Below are positions 19,157 through 27,279 of a stretch of DNA of 64,000 nucleotides, piece by piece. The notes under the pieces were generated by a model. It did no database searches, was not told where the DNA came from, and saw nothing but the letters and a program-made list of their open reading frames with translations. The stretch comes from Afipia massiliensis. Lineage in GTDB: Bacteria; Pseudomonadota; Alphaproteobacteria; Rhizobiales; Xanthobacteraceae. The stretch spans positions 248,001-312,000 of the forward strand of contig NZ_JACHIJ010000005.1 of the NCBI RefSeq assembly GCF_014203115.1, given 5' to 3'. Each line of letters starts with the position of its first letter. Within the stretch, counting starts at the first letter, position 1. A program made the position numbers and the translations under genes.

Positions 19157-19597
19157 ATGAATTCAAAATTGAATCTCATTTTGGTGCTGGTGTTTTTGAG
19201 CGGTTTGAGCGCCGCCAATGCCGACGAAGGATCCCCTCTTGGCCTTTGGCTCACGGAGAAGGGCGACGCCCGAATCCAGGTCACCCAGTGCGGGCGCGCG
19301 CTCTGTGGCAAGGTCGCCTGGCTGCGCGAGGCGATCGACCCGGCAACCGGCAGACCGCAGACCGACGACAAGAATCCAGATCCCACGCTGGCGTCGCGTC
19401 CCATGATCGGCGTGCAGCTTTTTCTCGGCATGGTCCCGAGCGGTCCCGGCACCTGGGCGGGCCACATCTACAATGGCGATGACGGCAAGGTGTACGACAG
19501 CAAGGTTTTGCTGACGGGGCCAAGAACTCTGCGCATCGAAGGATGCGTCGGCGCGATTTGCGGCGGTGAAAACTGGACCCGGGTCAGCGGCCGCTGA
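19157..19597 (+). CDS. DUF2147-domain secreted protein
   Basis: This is a 146-residue periplasmic protein of unknown function. A signal peptide covers about residues 1-23 (cut after NADEG or nearby). The DUF2147 core is GLWLTEKGDARIQVTQCGRALCGKVAWL, then GHIYNGDDGKVYDSKVLL and LRIEGCVGAICGGENWTRV. Four Cys probably pair. I chose the ATG at 19157, which follows an AAGG; an in-frame TTG at 19151 is less likely. Confidence 0.88.
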   Translation: MNSKLNLILVLVFLSGLSAANADEGSPLGLWLTEKGDARIQVTQCGRALCGKVAWLREAIDPATGRPQTDDKNPDPTLASRPMIGVQLFLGMVPSGPGTWAGHIYNGDDGKVYDSKVLLTGPRTLRIEGCVGAICGGENWTRVSGR

Positions 19598-19670
19598 GGC
19601 GAGTCCCGTCACAACCGGCAGCGGATCCTGGCGGCGCGAAAGGGAAAATAGCTGGATTTTCGGGGAGTTA

Positions 19671-19747
19671 TGGTCGGAGTGGCAGGATTTGAACCTGCGA
19701 CCCCTGCGTCCCGAACGCAGTGCTCTACCGGGCTGAGCCACACTCCG
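19671..19747 (-). tRNA. tRNA-Pro (anticodon CGG)
   Basis: Read on the minus strand, the acceptor stem is CGGAGTG/CACTCCG with discriminator A and an encoded CCA. The anticodon arm is CTGCG-TTCGGGA-CGCAG, giving anticodon CGG for codon CCG. The T arm contains GGTTCAAATCC. Length is 77 including CCA. Confidence 0.95.
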
Positions 19748-19845
19748 ACATGGGCGCCGGTATAGCGTCGGCTCTCGCAGACCGCAAGAAGCTGTATAAG
19801 GGGGCAAACCCCTCCAGAAACGCCACCCATGGCGCGGCTCATGCG

Positions 19846-20832
19846 ATGAAACTCGGTCTGAATACGGCAATGATCCCGGCGGACGGATCAGCGGGCACCG
19901 CCGCGCGCTGCCTCGAGGGCGGCGGACTTGTCGCGTTCCCGACCGAGACGGTCTACGGCCTCGGCGCCGACGCCACCAACGCCCGCGCGGTCGCCCGGCT
20001 TTACGAGGCGAAGGGCCGGCCATCCTTCAATCCCCTGATCGCCCATGTCAGCGATTTGACCGCCGCACGGCAGATCGCCCGTTTCGACGACAAAAGCCTC
20101 CGACTCGCGGAAGCATTCTGGCCGGGGCCACTGACGCTGGTCTTGCCTAAGGCCTCCGGCTGCCCGGTTTCGGATCTTGCCACCGCCGGACTTGAGACCA
20201 TCGCCGTGCGCATTCCGGCCCATCCGGCAGCACGCGACATTCTGCGTGCCTTCGGAAAACCGGTGGTTGCGCCATCGGCGAACATCTCCGGGCACGTCTC
20301 GCCCACGACGGCGGCGCACGTCTTAGGCGATCTCGCCGGGCGCATCGATCTGATCGTGGACGGCGGACCGGTGTCGGTCGGTGTCGAATCCACCATCGTC
20401 GGCTGTTTTGAAACGCCCCTGCTGCTGCGTCCCGGCGGGCTTCCCCGCGAGGACATCGAGCGGGTGTTGGGCGAGAAGCTCGCGCGAATGCCGGAAGAAG
20501 CCGGCACGACGGACGCGCAACCGCTCTCGCCGGGCATGCTGGCCTCGCATTATGCGCCGCGCACGCCGGTTCGGCTCAATGCACAGCAACTGGAGCCCGG
20601 CGAAGCGCTGCTGGCGTTCGGGCCGCACATCATCCCCGGCTCCGAGCGGGCCAGCGTCATGAATTTGTCGGAAGCCGGCGATCTGGTGGAAGCGGCTGCG
20701 AATCTTTTCAGCTATCTTCGCGAACTCGACGCGGGCGGTTCTCGCGCCATCGCGGTAATGCCGGTTCCGCATGACGGCCTCGGCGAAGCCATCAACGATC
20801 GGTTGCAACGCGCCGCCGTTCCGCGAAGCTGA
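19846..20832 (+). CDS. L-threonylcarbamoyladenylate synthase (Sua5/YrdC type)
   Basis: This enzyme makes threonylcarbamoyl-AMP for the universal t6A37 modification of ANN-decoding tRNAs. The 328-residue length includes the YrdC domain (about 15-200: VAFPTETVYGLGADA, KGRPSFNPLI, VAPSANISGHVSPT) plus the C-terminal Sua5 domain (SPGMLASHYAPRTPVRL), so it is the long Sua5 form rather than short TsaC. I take the ATG at 19846; the frame is open upstream through the tRNA gene, which is not credible coding. Confidence 0.92.
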   Translation: MKLGLNTAMIPADGSAGTAARCLEGGGLVAFPTETVYGLGADATNARAVARLYEAKGRPSFNPLIAHVSDLTAARQIARFDDKSLRLAEAFWPGPLTLVLPKASGCPVSDLATAGLETIAVRIPAHPAARDILRAFGKPVVAPSANISGHVSPTTAAHVLGDLAGRIDLIVDGGPVSVGVESTIVGCFETPLLLRPGGLPREDIERVLGEKLARMPEEAGTTDAQPLSPGMLASHYAPRTPVRLNAQQLEPGEALLAFGPHIIPGSERASVMNLSEAGDLVEAAANLFSYLRELDAGGSRAIAVMPVPHDGLGEAINDRLQRAAVPRS

Positions 20833-20870
20833 TCGCGTCAGGATTCTCGGCAAGAAGCAAAGAAAAGAAC

Positions 20871-22298
20871 ATGAATATCGTGCAGCCACCGCCGTCCGTT
20901 CTCTCGCCTGAGTTGCTGGCCCGCTTCGCGGCGATTGTTGGCGATAAATACGCGGTGACCGATCCGCACGAAGCTGCCCCCTACCTCACCGAGGAACGCG
21001 GCCTGTTTCAGGGCCACTCGCCGCTCGTGCTCCGGCCCGGCTCGACGGCAGAGGTTGCGGCAATCTGCAAGCTCGCGACCGAGACGAAAACCGCATTGGT
21101 GCCGCAGGGCGGCAACACCGGGCTGGTCGGCGGACAAACGCCGCACAACGGCGAAGTCGTGGTCTCGACGCGACGGCTCGACAAGATTCGCGCAGTCGAC
21201 ACTCAATCCAACGCCATGACCGTCGAGGCCGGCGTGATTCTCGCCAACGCGCAGCAGCGCGCCACGGATGCAGACCGGCTGTTTCCGCTGTCGCTGGGCG
21301 CGGAAGGCAGTTGCACCATCGGCGGCAATCTCTCAACCAACGCCGGCGGCATCGCCGCGCTGGCCTACGGCGTGGCGCGCGATCTCGTACTTGGGCTTGA
21401 AGTCGTACTCGCAGACGGGCGCATCATGCACGGCCTGTCCAGCCTGAAGAAGGACAACACCGGCTACGATCTGCGCGATCTCTTCATCGGCGCGGAAGGC
21501 ACGCTCGGCTTCATCACTGCGGCGACGCTGAAGATGTTCCCGAAGCCGCACTCGGTCGAAACCGCATTCGCCGCCATCGTCTCCCCCGCCGATGCGCTCA
21601 CGCTGCTGGACATCTCCCGCAACATCGCGGCGGGAAGCCTGACCAGTTTCGAATTGATCCCGCAGATCGCCATCGATTTCGTGGTCAAGCACGGCCCGTC
21701 CATTCGCGCGCCATTGGCCGGACAGCATCCATGGTATGTGCTGATGGAAATCTCCTCGCCGCGCGACGACGCCCGCGACACCATCGAAGCGATCCTGACC
21801 AAGGGCATGGAAGACGGCATCGTCAACGATGCTGTAATTGCCACCAATCTCGATCAGCGCGCGGCATTCTGGAAGCTGCGCGAGGTGATTTCCCCGGCAC
21901 AGAAGCCTGAGGGCGGATCGATCAAGCACGACGTTTCCGTGCCGGTCGCCGCTGTTCCTGATTTTCTGCGCGAGGCTGATGCGGCGGTGCTGAAACTGAT
22001 CCCCGGCGCGCGTCCGTTCGCGTTCGGTCACCTCGGCGACGGCAACATCCACTACAACGTCAGCCAGCCAATCGGCGCAGACACAGCAGCGTATCTGGCA
22101 CGGTGGCACGACATGAACGACGCGGTGCACGCCGTCGTTGCAAAGCTCGGCGGATCGATTTCCGCCGAGCACGGCATCGGCGTGCTGAAGCGCGATGAGC
22201 TTCCGCACGTGAAGGACCCGGTCGCGCTCGACATCATGCGGTCGATCAAGAACCTGCTCGATCCGCACAACATCATGAATCCGGGCAAGGTGCTGTGA
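20871..22298 (+). CDS. FAD-binding oxidoreductase (D-2-hydroxyacid dehydrogenase/GlcD type)
   Basis: This flavoenzyme of the vanillyl-alcohol oxidase fold has 475 residues. The PP-loop is VPQGGNTGLVGGQTP and the cap includes TIGGNLSTNAGGIAALAYG. The C-terminal FAD-linked oxidase domain has FGHLGDGNIHYNVSQP and EHGIGVLKRDEL, with metal-binding His residues. Such proteins oxidise D-2-hydroxyglutarate, D-lactate or glycolate; the substrate is open. Its stop overlaps the GTG start of the next gene (GTGA), so translation is probably coupled. Confidence 0.9.
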   Translation: MNIVQPPPSVLSPELLARFAAIVGDKYAVTDPHEAAPYLTEERGLFQGHSPLVLRPGSTAEVAAICKLATETKTALVPQGGNTGLVGGQTPHNGEVVVSTRRLDKIRAVDTQSNAMTVEAGVILANAQQRATDADRLFPLSLGAEGSCTIGGNLSTNAGGIAALAYGVARDLVLGLEVVLADGRIMHGLSSLKKDNTGYDLRDLFIGAEGTLGFITAATLKMFPKPHSVETAFAAIVSPADALTLLDISRNIAAGSLTSFELIPQIAIDFVVKHGPSIRAPLAGQHPWYVLMEISSPRDDARDTIEAILTKGMEDGIVNDAVIATNLDQRAAFWKLREVISPAQKPEGGSIKHDVSVPVAAVPDFLREADAAVLKLIPGARPFAFGHLGDGNIHYNVSQPIGADTAAYLARWHDMNDAVHAVVAKLGGSISAEHGIGVLKRDELPHVKDPVALDIMRSIKNLLDPHNIMNPGKVL

Positions 22299-22753
22299 CC
22301 GATACACCGGCTTCCAAAACCAATCTGGCGGTCGCGGCGGCGGAAGACGCCGACATTCCTTCCATTGTCGCGTTATGGGAGCGTTGCGAACTGACACGCC
22401 CGTGGAATGATCCGTCCGCCGATATTGCGCGTGCGCGGCAAGGCCCGGCGTCGGCAGTACTGGTCGGCCGCGACGGAAACACCATTGTCGCAACCGTCAT
22501 GGTCGGACACGATGGTCATCGCGGCTGGGTCTACTACGTCGCCGTGAATCCCGATCAGCACAAAAAGGGATACGGACGCGCGATTATGGCGGCAGCCGAA
22601 GACTGGTTGCGCGAACGCAGCATCGAGAAGCTCCAATTGCTCGTGCGCGCCGACAACACCCGCGTGCAGGCGTTTTACGAGACGCTCGATTACGATCAGC
22701 AGGAACGCGTCATCTACGCAAAGTGGCTCGATGGCCGCCCGATGACGCCGTGA
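22295..22753 (+). CDS. GNAT-family N-acetyltransferase
   Basis: This is an acetyl-CoA-dependent transferase of 152 residues. The acetyl-CoA loop is VNPDQHKKGYGRAIM and the C-terminal strands include LVRADNTRVQAFYETLDY. It resembles YpeA-like acetyltransferases. The start is the GTG at 22295, four bases overlapping the stop of the FAD oxidase gene. The acceptor substrate is unknown. Confidence 0.88.
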   Translation: MTDTPASKTNLAVAAAEDADIPSIVALWERCELTRPWNDPSADIARARQGPASAVLVGRDGNTIVATVMVGHDGHRGWVYYVAVNPDQHKKGYGRAIMAAAEDWLRERSIEKLQLLVRADNTRVQAFYETLDYDQQERVIYAKWLDGRPMTP

Positions 22754-22785
22754 GATTGCAGCATCGCGCCTAGAACGAGCCTCTC

Positions 22786-23559
22786 CTAAAACAAAGAGCC
22801 CTGCCCGTTGTCCTCGGGCGCAGAGACCTTGGTCTTTCTTTGCGACTCCTTGGGTTGCTTGCGGCTCGCAGCCTCGGCGATGGCGATGTCCTCTTCGCTG
22901 CACGGCAAAATGAGATCCGAACTGTCGTTGGCCACGCGATTGACCGCCGTCGAAACCTCGTGCCAGACGAACGTCCCCCTCGGCGGTGCGACCAGCATGC
23001 TCATCGCATCTTCCGCCTCGGTCATGCTGCCGTCGAGCCAGCGATCGAAGTCCGGCGGATCGATCGTCACCGGAACGCGGTCATGCAGCGCGGCCATTTC
23101 CGGGCTCGCCGCTGCGGTGACAATGGCGACGGTATCGACCTCCTCGCCGTTCGGCCCCACCCATGTTTCGGCAACACCGGCAAAGGCGACCGGCTCGCCG
23201 TCGCGGCGGCGAATGAAAAACGGACGCTTGCGCGCGGGCGTCGCCTGCCACTCGTAATATCCGTCCGCCGGAAGTAGACACCGCCGCCGTCTGATGGCGT
23301 TGCGGAACGAGGGTTTTTCCAGAACGGTTTCGGCACGCGCATTGATGACGAGCGCGAACGTGCGGGGGTCCTTCACCCATGACGGCAGGAAACCCCAGCG
23401 CATCAACTGAAAATGACGCATGCCATTTTCGAGCATGACCACCGGCACCGGCTGGGTCGGAGCAACGTTATACCGCGGCGGATAATTGGGCTGCTCGGAA
23501 TAGCCGAACAGACGCCGAAGCGCTTCAGGACTAGATGCAATTACGTATCGCCCGCACAT
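22786..23559 (-). CDS. SOS response-associated peptidase family protein (SRAP, YedK/HMCES)
   Basis: This protein shields abasic sites in single-stranded DNA by forming a thiazolidine DNA-protein cross-link through Cys2. The protein begins MCGRYV, exposing Cys2 after Met removal. RYNVAPTQPVPVV carries the conserved Asn, and LHDRVPVTI holds the active-site His. The C-terminus has a Lys-rich tail ending GQGSLF. I see no clear LexA box upstream despite the family name. It converges with the GNAT gene. Confidence 0.92.
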   Translation of the reverse strand: MCGRYVIASSPEALRRLFGYSEQPNYPPRYNVAPTQPVPVVMLENGMRHFQLMRWGFLPSWVKDPRTFALVINARAETVLEKPSFRNAIRRRRCLLPADGYYEWQATPARKRPFFIRRRDGEPVAFAGVAETWVGPNGEEVDTVAIVTAAASPEMAALHDRVPVTIDPPDFDRWLDGSMTEAEDAMSMLVAPPRGTFVWHEVSTAVNRVANDSSDLILPCSEEDIAIAEAASRKQPKESQRKTKVSAPEDNGQGSLF

Positions 23560-23655
23560 AAAAAGACTCGAAATACGTCATCTGCGGTGGAAAATGACAC
23601 ATAAGTAAAACTTGTTCAGCCACCTTTAACTTCAGATGCTCAAACATCCACCACG

Positions 23656-24150
23656 ATGTCGAATTCAGCCCTGCAAGAAATGCCCCCCACCGACGATGCG
23701 GCCGCACGCGCCCAGCGCCTGCTTGAGGCCAACATCAATCCCCGCACCGGGCTGGCGACCGATTACCTGAATCATTTCAACGAGGCGATCATGCTTCTCG
23801 AAATGGTCCCCGACATCCCCGAATGCATCGACGACTTCCTCGGCTGGAAGCCCATGAGCTATCGCGAGCATTTCGCGGCCTCGAATTTCAAGGCCCGGGA
23901 CCTCGCCATCAGCGCCTATGATTCGAGCGACCCAGCCCTTCGTACCGAGTTCGACAACATCACCACGACGATGACCTCGATCCTGACCTCGGTGGGCGCG
24001 GCCATGCGCCAGGCCCGGCATACCGAGACCCGCACCATCCTTGCCGAGCAGGCCGCGGGCTGGGTCAAGCCGCTGGTCACGCTGGCGGGCGCCATGATCA
24101 ACGGCGGCAGCAGTGATGCCGACGACGTCGACCAGATCATGAACCGCTGA
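23656..24150 (+). CDS. Conserved hypothetical protein
   Basis: I do not recognise a named domain in this 164-residue, mostly helical protein. It has no signal peptide or membrane segment. Features are an early LEANINPRTGLATDYLNHFNEAIMLLEM, a PECIDDFLGWKPMSYREHF motif and a C-terminal Gly/Ser/Asp-rich region. The NUDIX gene begins two bases after its stop, so the pair is probably an operon and the gene is likely real. Confidence 0.75.
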   Translation: MSNSALQEMPPTDDAAARAQRLLEANINPRTGLATDYLNHFNEAIMLLEMVPDIPECIDDFLGWKPMSYREHFAASNFKARDLAISAYDSSDPALRTEFDNITTTMTSILTSVGAAMRQARHTETRTILAEQAAGWVKPLVTLAGAMINGGSSDADDVDQIMNR

Positions 24151-24152
24151 CC

Positions 24153-24581
24153 GTGGCACACCTCTCGCATACCGGCCCCCGTCTCGCCGTCAGCGCCGGC
24201 ATTTTCCGCGACGGCAAGATCCTGCTGGTGCGCCGCGCCCGCGAACCGGCCAAGGGCGTCTACACCTTCCCCGGCGGCCGGGTGGAATTCGGCGAAAGCC
24301 TGACCGAGGCGCTGACCCGCGAAATCCGCGAGGAAACCGGCCTCGTGATCGAGATCGTGGGCCTCGTCGGCTACCGCGAAGCGCTGCCCGCCCGGACCGG
24401 CGGCCACGGCCATTTCGTCATCCTGCCGTTCGCCGCCCGCTGGGTCGCCAACGAGGTCGCGCTCAATGACGAACTGGACGACGCCCGCTGGCTTTCGCCC
24501 TCCACCGCGGTGGACGGCCTGCGGGTCACCCAGGGTCTGGACGAGACCATCCGGACCGCCGCCGCCATGATGGGCCTGTAA
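24153..24581 (+). CDS. NUDIX hydrolase
   Basis: This small pyrophosphohydrolase has 142 residues. The Nudix box is complete: GGRVEFGESLTEALTREIREETGL, with the Mg-binding REIREE at its centre. The overall form (short strand RDGKILLVRRAREP before the box) suits ADP-ribose or nucleotide housecleaning enzymes. The start is GTG, two bases after the stop of the preceding hypothetical gene. Confidence 0.88.
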   Translation: MAHLSHTGPRLAVSAGIFRDGKILLVRRAREPAKGVYTFPGGRVEFGESLTEALTREIREETGLVIEIVGLVGYREALPARTGGHGHFVILPFAARWVANEVALNDELDDARWLSPSTAVDGLRVTQGLDETIRTAAAMMGL

Positions 24582-24632
24582 TAGAGGCCTTTGCCTTGCT
24601 TCCGGCCCGTTGAACGGGCATATGCGGCCTTC

Positions 24633-25010
24633 ATGTTGAAGCGGATTTTCGCGATTTTCCTCTTAATGGCAGTGGCTGGTCCGGTTCCGGGCCGGGCGCA
24701 GGACGCGGCTGCGCCGTTCGACGGCGACCTGCAGAGGCTCGCTGAAATCCTCGGCACGCTGCATTACCTGCGCGGAATCTGCGGCACCAATGAAGGCCAG
24801 AAGTGGCGCGCCGAGATGCAGGCGCTGGTCGATGCCGAGACGCCCTCCGGCGAGCGTCGCAACCGCATGATCGCGAGCTTCAACCGTGGCTATAACGGGT
24901 TCCAGCAGACCTACCGCTCCTGCACCCCGGCCGCGAACGTCGCGATTCGCCGCTATCTCGAAGAAGGCTCGAAAATCTCGCGAGACCTGACCGCGCGTTA
25001 CGCCAACTGA
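24633..25010 (+). CDS. TIGR02301-family secreted protein
   Basis: This is a 125-residue exported protein of unknown function. The signal peptide is about residues 1-23 (ending GRAQD). The mature part has LAEILGTLHYLRGICG and RSCTPAANVAIRRYLEEG, with two Cys that may pair. The family is restricted to Rhizobiales as far as I recall. I chose the ATG at 24633 since the upstream part of the frame breaks the signal peptide pattern. Confidence 0.82.
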   Translation: MLKRIFAIFLLMAVAGPVPGRAQDAAAPFDGDLQRLAEILGTLHYLRGICGTNEGQKWRAEMQALVDAETPSGERRNRMIASFNRGYNGFQQTYRSCTPAANVAIRRYLEEGSKISRDLTARYAN

Positions 25011-25191
25011 CATTTTCCGGTGGATGACGTTTTGGCGCTGGCGCGAAAATGCAGGAAATAACGGGATAACTTGCGTTCGCGCCGTTAACCTTTCCTAAAG
25101 AACCGGCTCGCGGGCCGCGCCCTGCATGCTATTCCTTGTGCAGTTTCAACCGTGCAGTCCGCCGGACGCGTTCCACAGGCAAGTTGATTTC

Positions 25192-25455
25192 ATGTCGCAT
25201 TCCTACCCTTGGACGGCTCACGGCCTTTCGCCCGATCAGGATCAGAAGCGGGCTGCGCTGAATTATCTCAACGAAGCATGGGCGGAAGCGCGTCACGACG
25301 GCGTCGACGGCGATTGCCTGGCGCAAGCGAGCCTGTTCGCCGCGTTTGCCGAACTCGTCAGCACCTATGGCGAAGACGCGGTGGCCAAGTTCGTCGAGGG
25401 CCTCGCCGGCCGCATCCGCAGCGGCGAATTCTCGGTGGTGGAATTCCGGCAGTAA
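25192..25455 (+). CDS. Conserved small hypothetical protein
   Basis: This is an 87-residue acidic, helical, cytosolic protein without a named domain. It starts MSHSYPWTAHGLSPDQ and contains FAAFAELVSTYGEDAVAKFVEGLAGRI. The ATG at 25192 is preferred because upstream residues look like translated noncoding DNA. It ends 10 bases before a block of palindromic repeats. Confidence 0.65.
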   Translation: MSHSYPWTAHGLSPDQDQKRAALNYLNEAWAEARHDGVDGDCLAQASLFAAFAELVSTYGEDAVAKFVEGLAGRIRSGEFSVVEFRQ

Positions 25456-25465
25456 ATCATGAGCC

Positions 25466-25569
25466 GTCATCCTGAGGTGCGAGCCGCGTTAGCGGCAAGC
25501 CTCGAAGGATGCGCGGCATGTGTTGGTGTCATCCTTCGAGGCTCGCAAGCGCTCGCACCTCAGGATGAC
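25466..25569. repeat. Palindromic repeat, family A (GTCATCCTGAGGTGCGAGC)
   Basis: The left arm starts GTCATCCTGAGGTGCGAGC and the right arm ends GCTCGCACCTCAGGATGAC, its exact reverse complement. Inner segments (GCCTCGAAGGATG / CATCCTTCGAGGC) also pair, so each arm can fold on its own. A second copy lies at 55657-55781. Confidence 0.9.
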
Positions 25570-25609
25570 GCATCGCGTGTGTTGAGACGGCACGCGTGAT
25601 CCCTCCCCG

Positions 25610-25735
25610 GTCGTCCCGGCGAAGGCCGGGACCCATACTCCCTGAGCTATCGATGTTGTCGCGAGTGCGGGACAATTCTTTTCGTCGTCATCATAATGTT
25701 TAGTGGTTATGGGTCCCCGCCTGCGCGGGGGCGAC
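25610..25735. repeat. Palindromic repeat, family B (GTCGTCCCGGCGAAGGCCGGGACCCAT)
   Basis: The left arm contains GTCGTCCCGGCGAAGGCC and GGGACCCAT; the right arm contains ATGGGTCCCC and ends GGGCGAC. Each arm forms its own hairpin and the arms pair with each other. Other copies are at 44641-44773 and 51896-52018. Confidence 0.85.
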
Positions 25736-25860
25736 ATCGTAAGTGTGGCTTGGTTGCGCTTTGCATCTCGTCCTCGATTCAATTTTCAAACAGCCACGCG
25801 CATTCGCCCTCGCGCATCGCGCGAGGTGAGCTTTCGTCTTGCCCCTTGAAAAGATGAGGG

Positions 25861-25963
25861 GCATGGAGCGCCGCGAGGCGCACCTTGGTATCGTTTCGCT
25901 TCCGGCACCGCTTGCGAGGCGATGATGTGTCCGAAAGCGCATCGCCTCACGGCGCTCCACTGC
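25861..25963. repeat. Long imperfect inverted repeat
   Basis: GCATGGAGCGCCGCGAGGCG at 25861-25880 pairs with CGCCTCACGGCGCTCCACTGC at 25943-25963 with few mismatches. It could fold as one hairpin with a loop of about 60 bases. It is a different sequence from families A to D. Confidence 0.7.
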
Positions 25964-26404
25964 GGCGATTTTGGGCGAAGGGACCGTACTTCCGGGTGAG
26001 GATGGACGCTTTCACGTCCTGATCCGGCCGGCTTTCGCCGCCTTCATCCTCGCCTCGTCCAGCCGCGAACGGCAGAGCCACGTAGTTGGCCCGGACGGTG
26101 ACCCCAGCCTCCCGGGCGACGTGTGTGCGAGACACGCGCGCAGGCGCCGCATCCTGTTCCGCTTCAAAAGCGCCCTCGAGAAGCGCCCCTCGCGAACAGG
26201 ACGCCCCGAACATAAGAGAGGTTCAGAGTGCGGGGATTGGTATCCCCATCACGAAGTGTTGCAGGAATGCGCGAGAACAGCGTCACTTCTGCCCTATTCG
26301 CGCGAATTGCCGCGATCTGCATGCAATAAACCGATGGCTATCCCCGCCACAAAGGCGCACAGTCAATTCATGCCAAACTATCGCGTTACCGCGCAGCGCC
26401 TCTC
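25964..26404. other. Noncoding stretch after the repeat block
   Basis: No convincing gene lies here. Frames on both strands (plus 25971-26408, minus 25947-26213) have Arg/Ser-rich translations with no domain and no ribosome-binding site. The DNA is GC-rich up to about 26210, then closer to promoter composition before the small gene at 26405. With the three repeats to its left, this makes about 950 bases without a gene. Confidence 0.5.
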
Positions 26405-26674
26405 ATGACCATGAGAACGCGGCGGGAGACGGTCATCTTCAAACATCCGGCGCGCATCAAGGGTATTGAACGCCTGCTTCCGGCTGGCGCCTACGAAGTG
26501 GTCACCGACGAGGAAATGATCGAAGGTCTTTCCTTTCCGAGTTTCCGGCGCATCGCTACCATGATCATGGTGCCCGGCGCACCGCCGCATCATCACTCGA
26601 TGGAAATGCTGGCGATCAGCTCGATCGATCTCGCGGACGCGCAGCATCACGACGCGGTGGCATCAAATGTCTGA
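26405..26674 (+). CDS. Conserved small hypothetical protein
   Basis: This is an 89-residue protein (or 87 from the second ATG at 26411). It reads ETVIFKHPARIKGIERLLPAGAYEVVTDEEMIEG, a beta-rich pattern that I recall from many small rhizobial proteins of unknown function, followed by ATMIMVPG and a His-rich PHHHSMEM. No signal peptide. Its 3' end overlaps the next gene by 8 bases, which supports both as real. Confidence 0.65.
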   Translation: MTMRTRRETVIFKHPARIKGIERLLPAGAYEVVTDEEMIEGLSFPSFRRIATMIMVPGAPPHHHSMEMLAISSIDLADAQHHDAVASNV

Positions 26675-26963
26675 CGATCCGGTCGAGCTCGATTCCCGTC
26701 GCGGCATGGCCGCGCAAAAAGCGACAGGACTGCGGCGGATTCTCGCTGACGCCGAGGCCCACGCAGCCGTCTTGCGCGAGCGGCAACTTCAGATTGAGAG
26801 AGAGTTGCTCGACGCGCCAGTGTCGTCCTGGCCCGAAGCGGCGGCGAAGGCTCGCTATGTCCTGAATCTTTATTACGCGACGCTGGGTGCGCAGGACTCG
26901 CATCACCGCGATCTCGTCGCCTCGGTCCTCAAGGACTTTGCGCGGCTCGACAGCGAAAGCTGA
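26667..26963 (+). CDS. Conserved small coiled-coil-like hypothetical protein
   Basis: This is a 98-residue acidic helical protein. DSRRGMAAQKATGLRRILADAEAHAAVLRERQLQIERELL suggests a coiled coil over about residues 10-50, then ARYVLNLYYATLGAQDSHHRDLVASVLKDFARL. I recall similar proteins next to small genes in rhizobia but know no function. It overlaps the upstream small gene by 8 bases. Confidence 0.65.
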   Translation: MSDDPVELDSRRGMAAQKATGLRRILADAEAHAAVLRERQLQIERELLDAPVSSWPEAAAKARYVLNLYYATLGAQDSHHRDLVASVLKDFARLDSES

Positions 26964-27048
26964 CTACGTTTTGCATCTCGATTGTTTTCCGCGAACGATT
27001 GATCCTGAAACTTCATCGAGACGTTCGGCGGGAACGGGAGGACTATGC

Positions 27049-27252
27049 ATGCTTGATATGACAACGAAAGAGCTGTCGTCGCGACACGTCAAGGCAGAAG
27101 AAGCGCTTCGGCTTGGCGTCGTTTCTGGATGGTACACCACCAAGATGAGCGGCACTTTCGTCACGGGCCCTCACGATACCCATGAAGAGGCTCTTCGCAA
27201 GATCGCCGAATTGAGACCGCCAGCTCCGCCCGCTCCAAAGCGCAAGTCGTGA
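27049..27252 (+). CDS. Small hypothetical protein
   Basis: This is a 67-residue protein preceded by GGGAGGACT, a good ribosome-binding site for the ATG at 27049. It contains WYTTKMSGTFVTGPHDTHEEALRKIAEL and ends in a Pro/Lys-rich PPAPPAPKRKS. No known domain. It lies 27 bases before the HWE kinase gene on the same strand and may be co-transcribed with it. Confidence 0.6.
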   Translation: MLDMTTKELSSRHVKAEEALRLGVVSGWYTTKMSGTFVTGPHDTHEEALRKIAELRPPAPPAPKRKS

Positions 27253-27279
27253 GGCGCGGCCGCAACATAGGGATGATCC

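Noticed and set aside
23560-23655. LexA box upstream of the SRAP gene
   Set aside because: No GTTC-N7-GTTC or GAAC-N7-GAAC pattern of alphaproteobacterial LexA is present in the gap.
25947-26408. Open frames in the noncoding block after the palindromic repeats
   Set aside because: No domain, no ribosome-binding site and composition unlike coding DNA of this window. Part of the minus-strand frame runs into the long inverted repeat.
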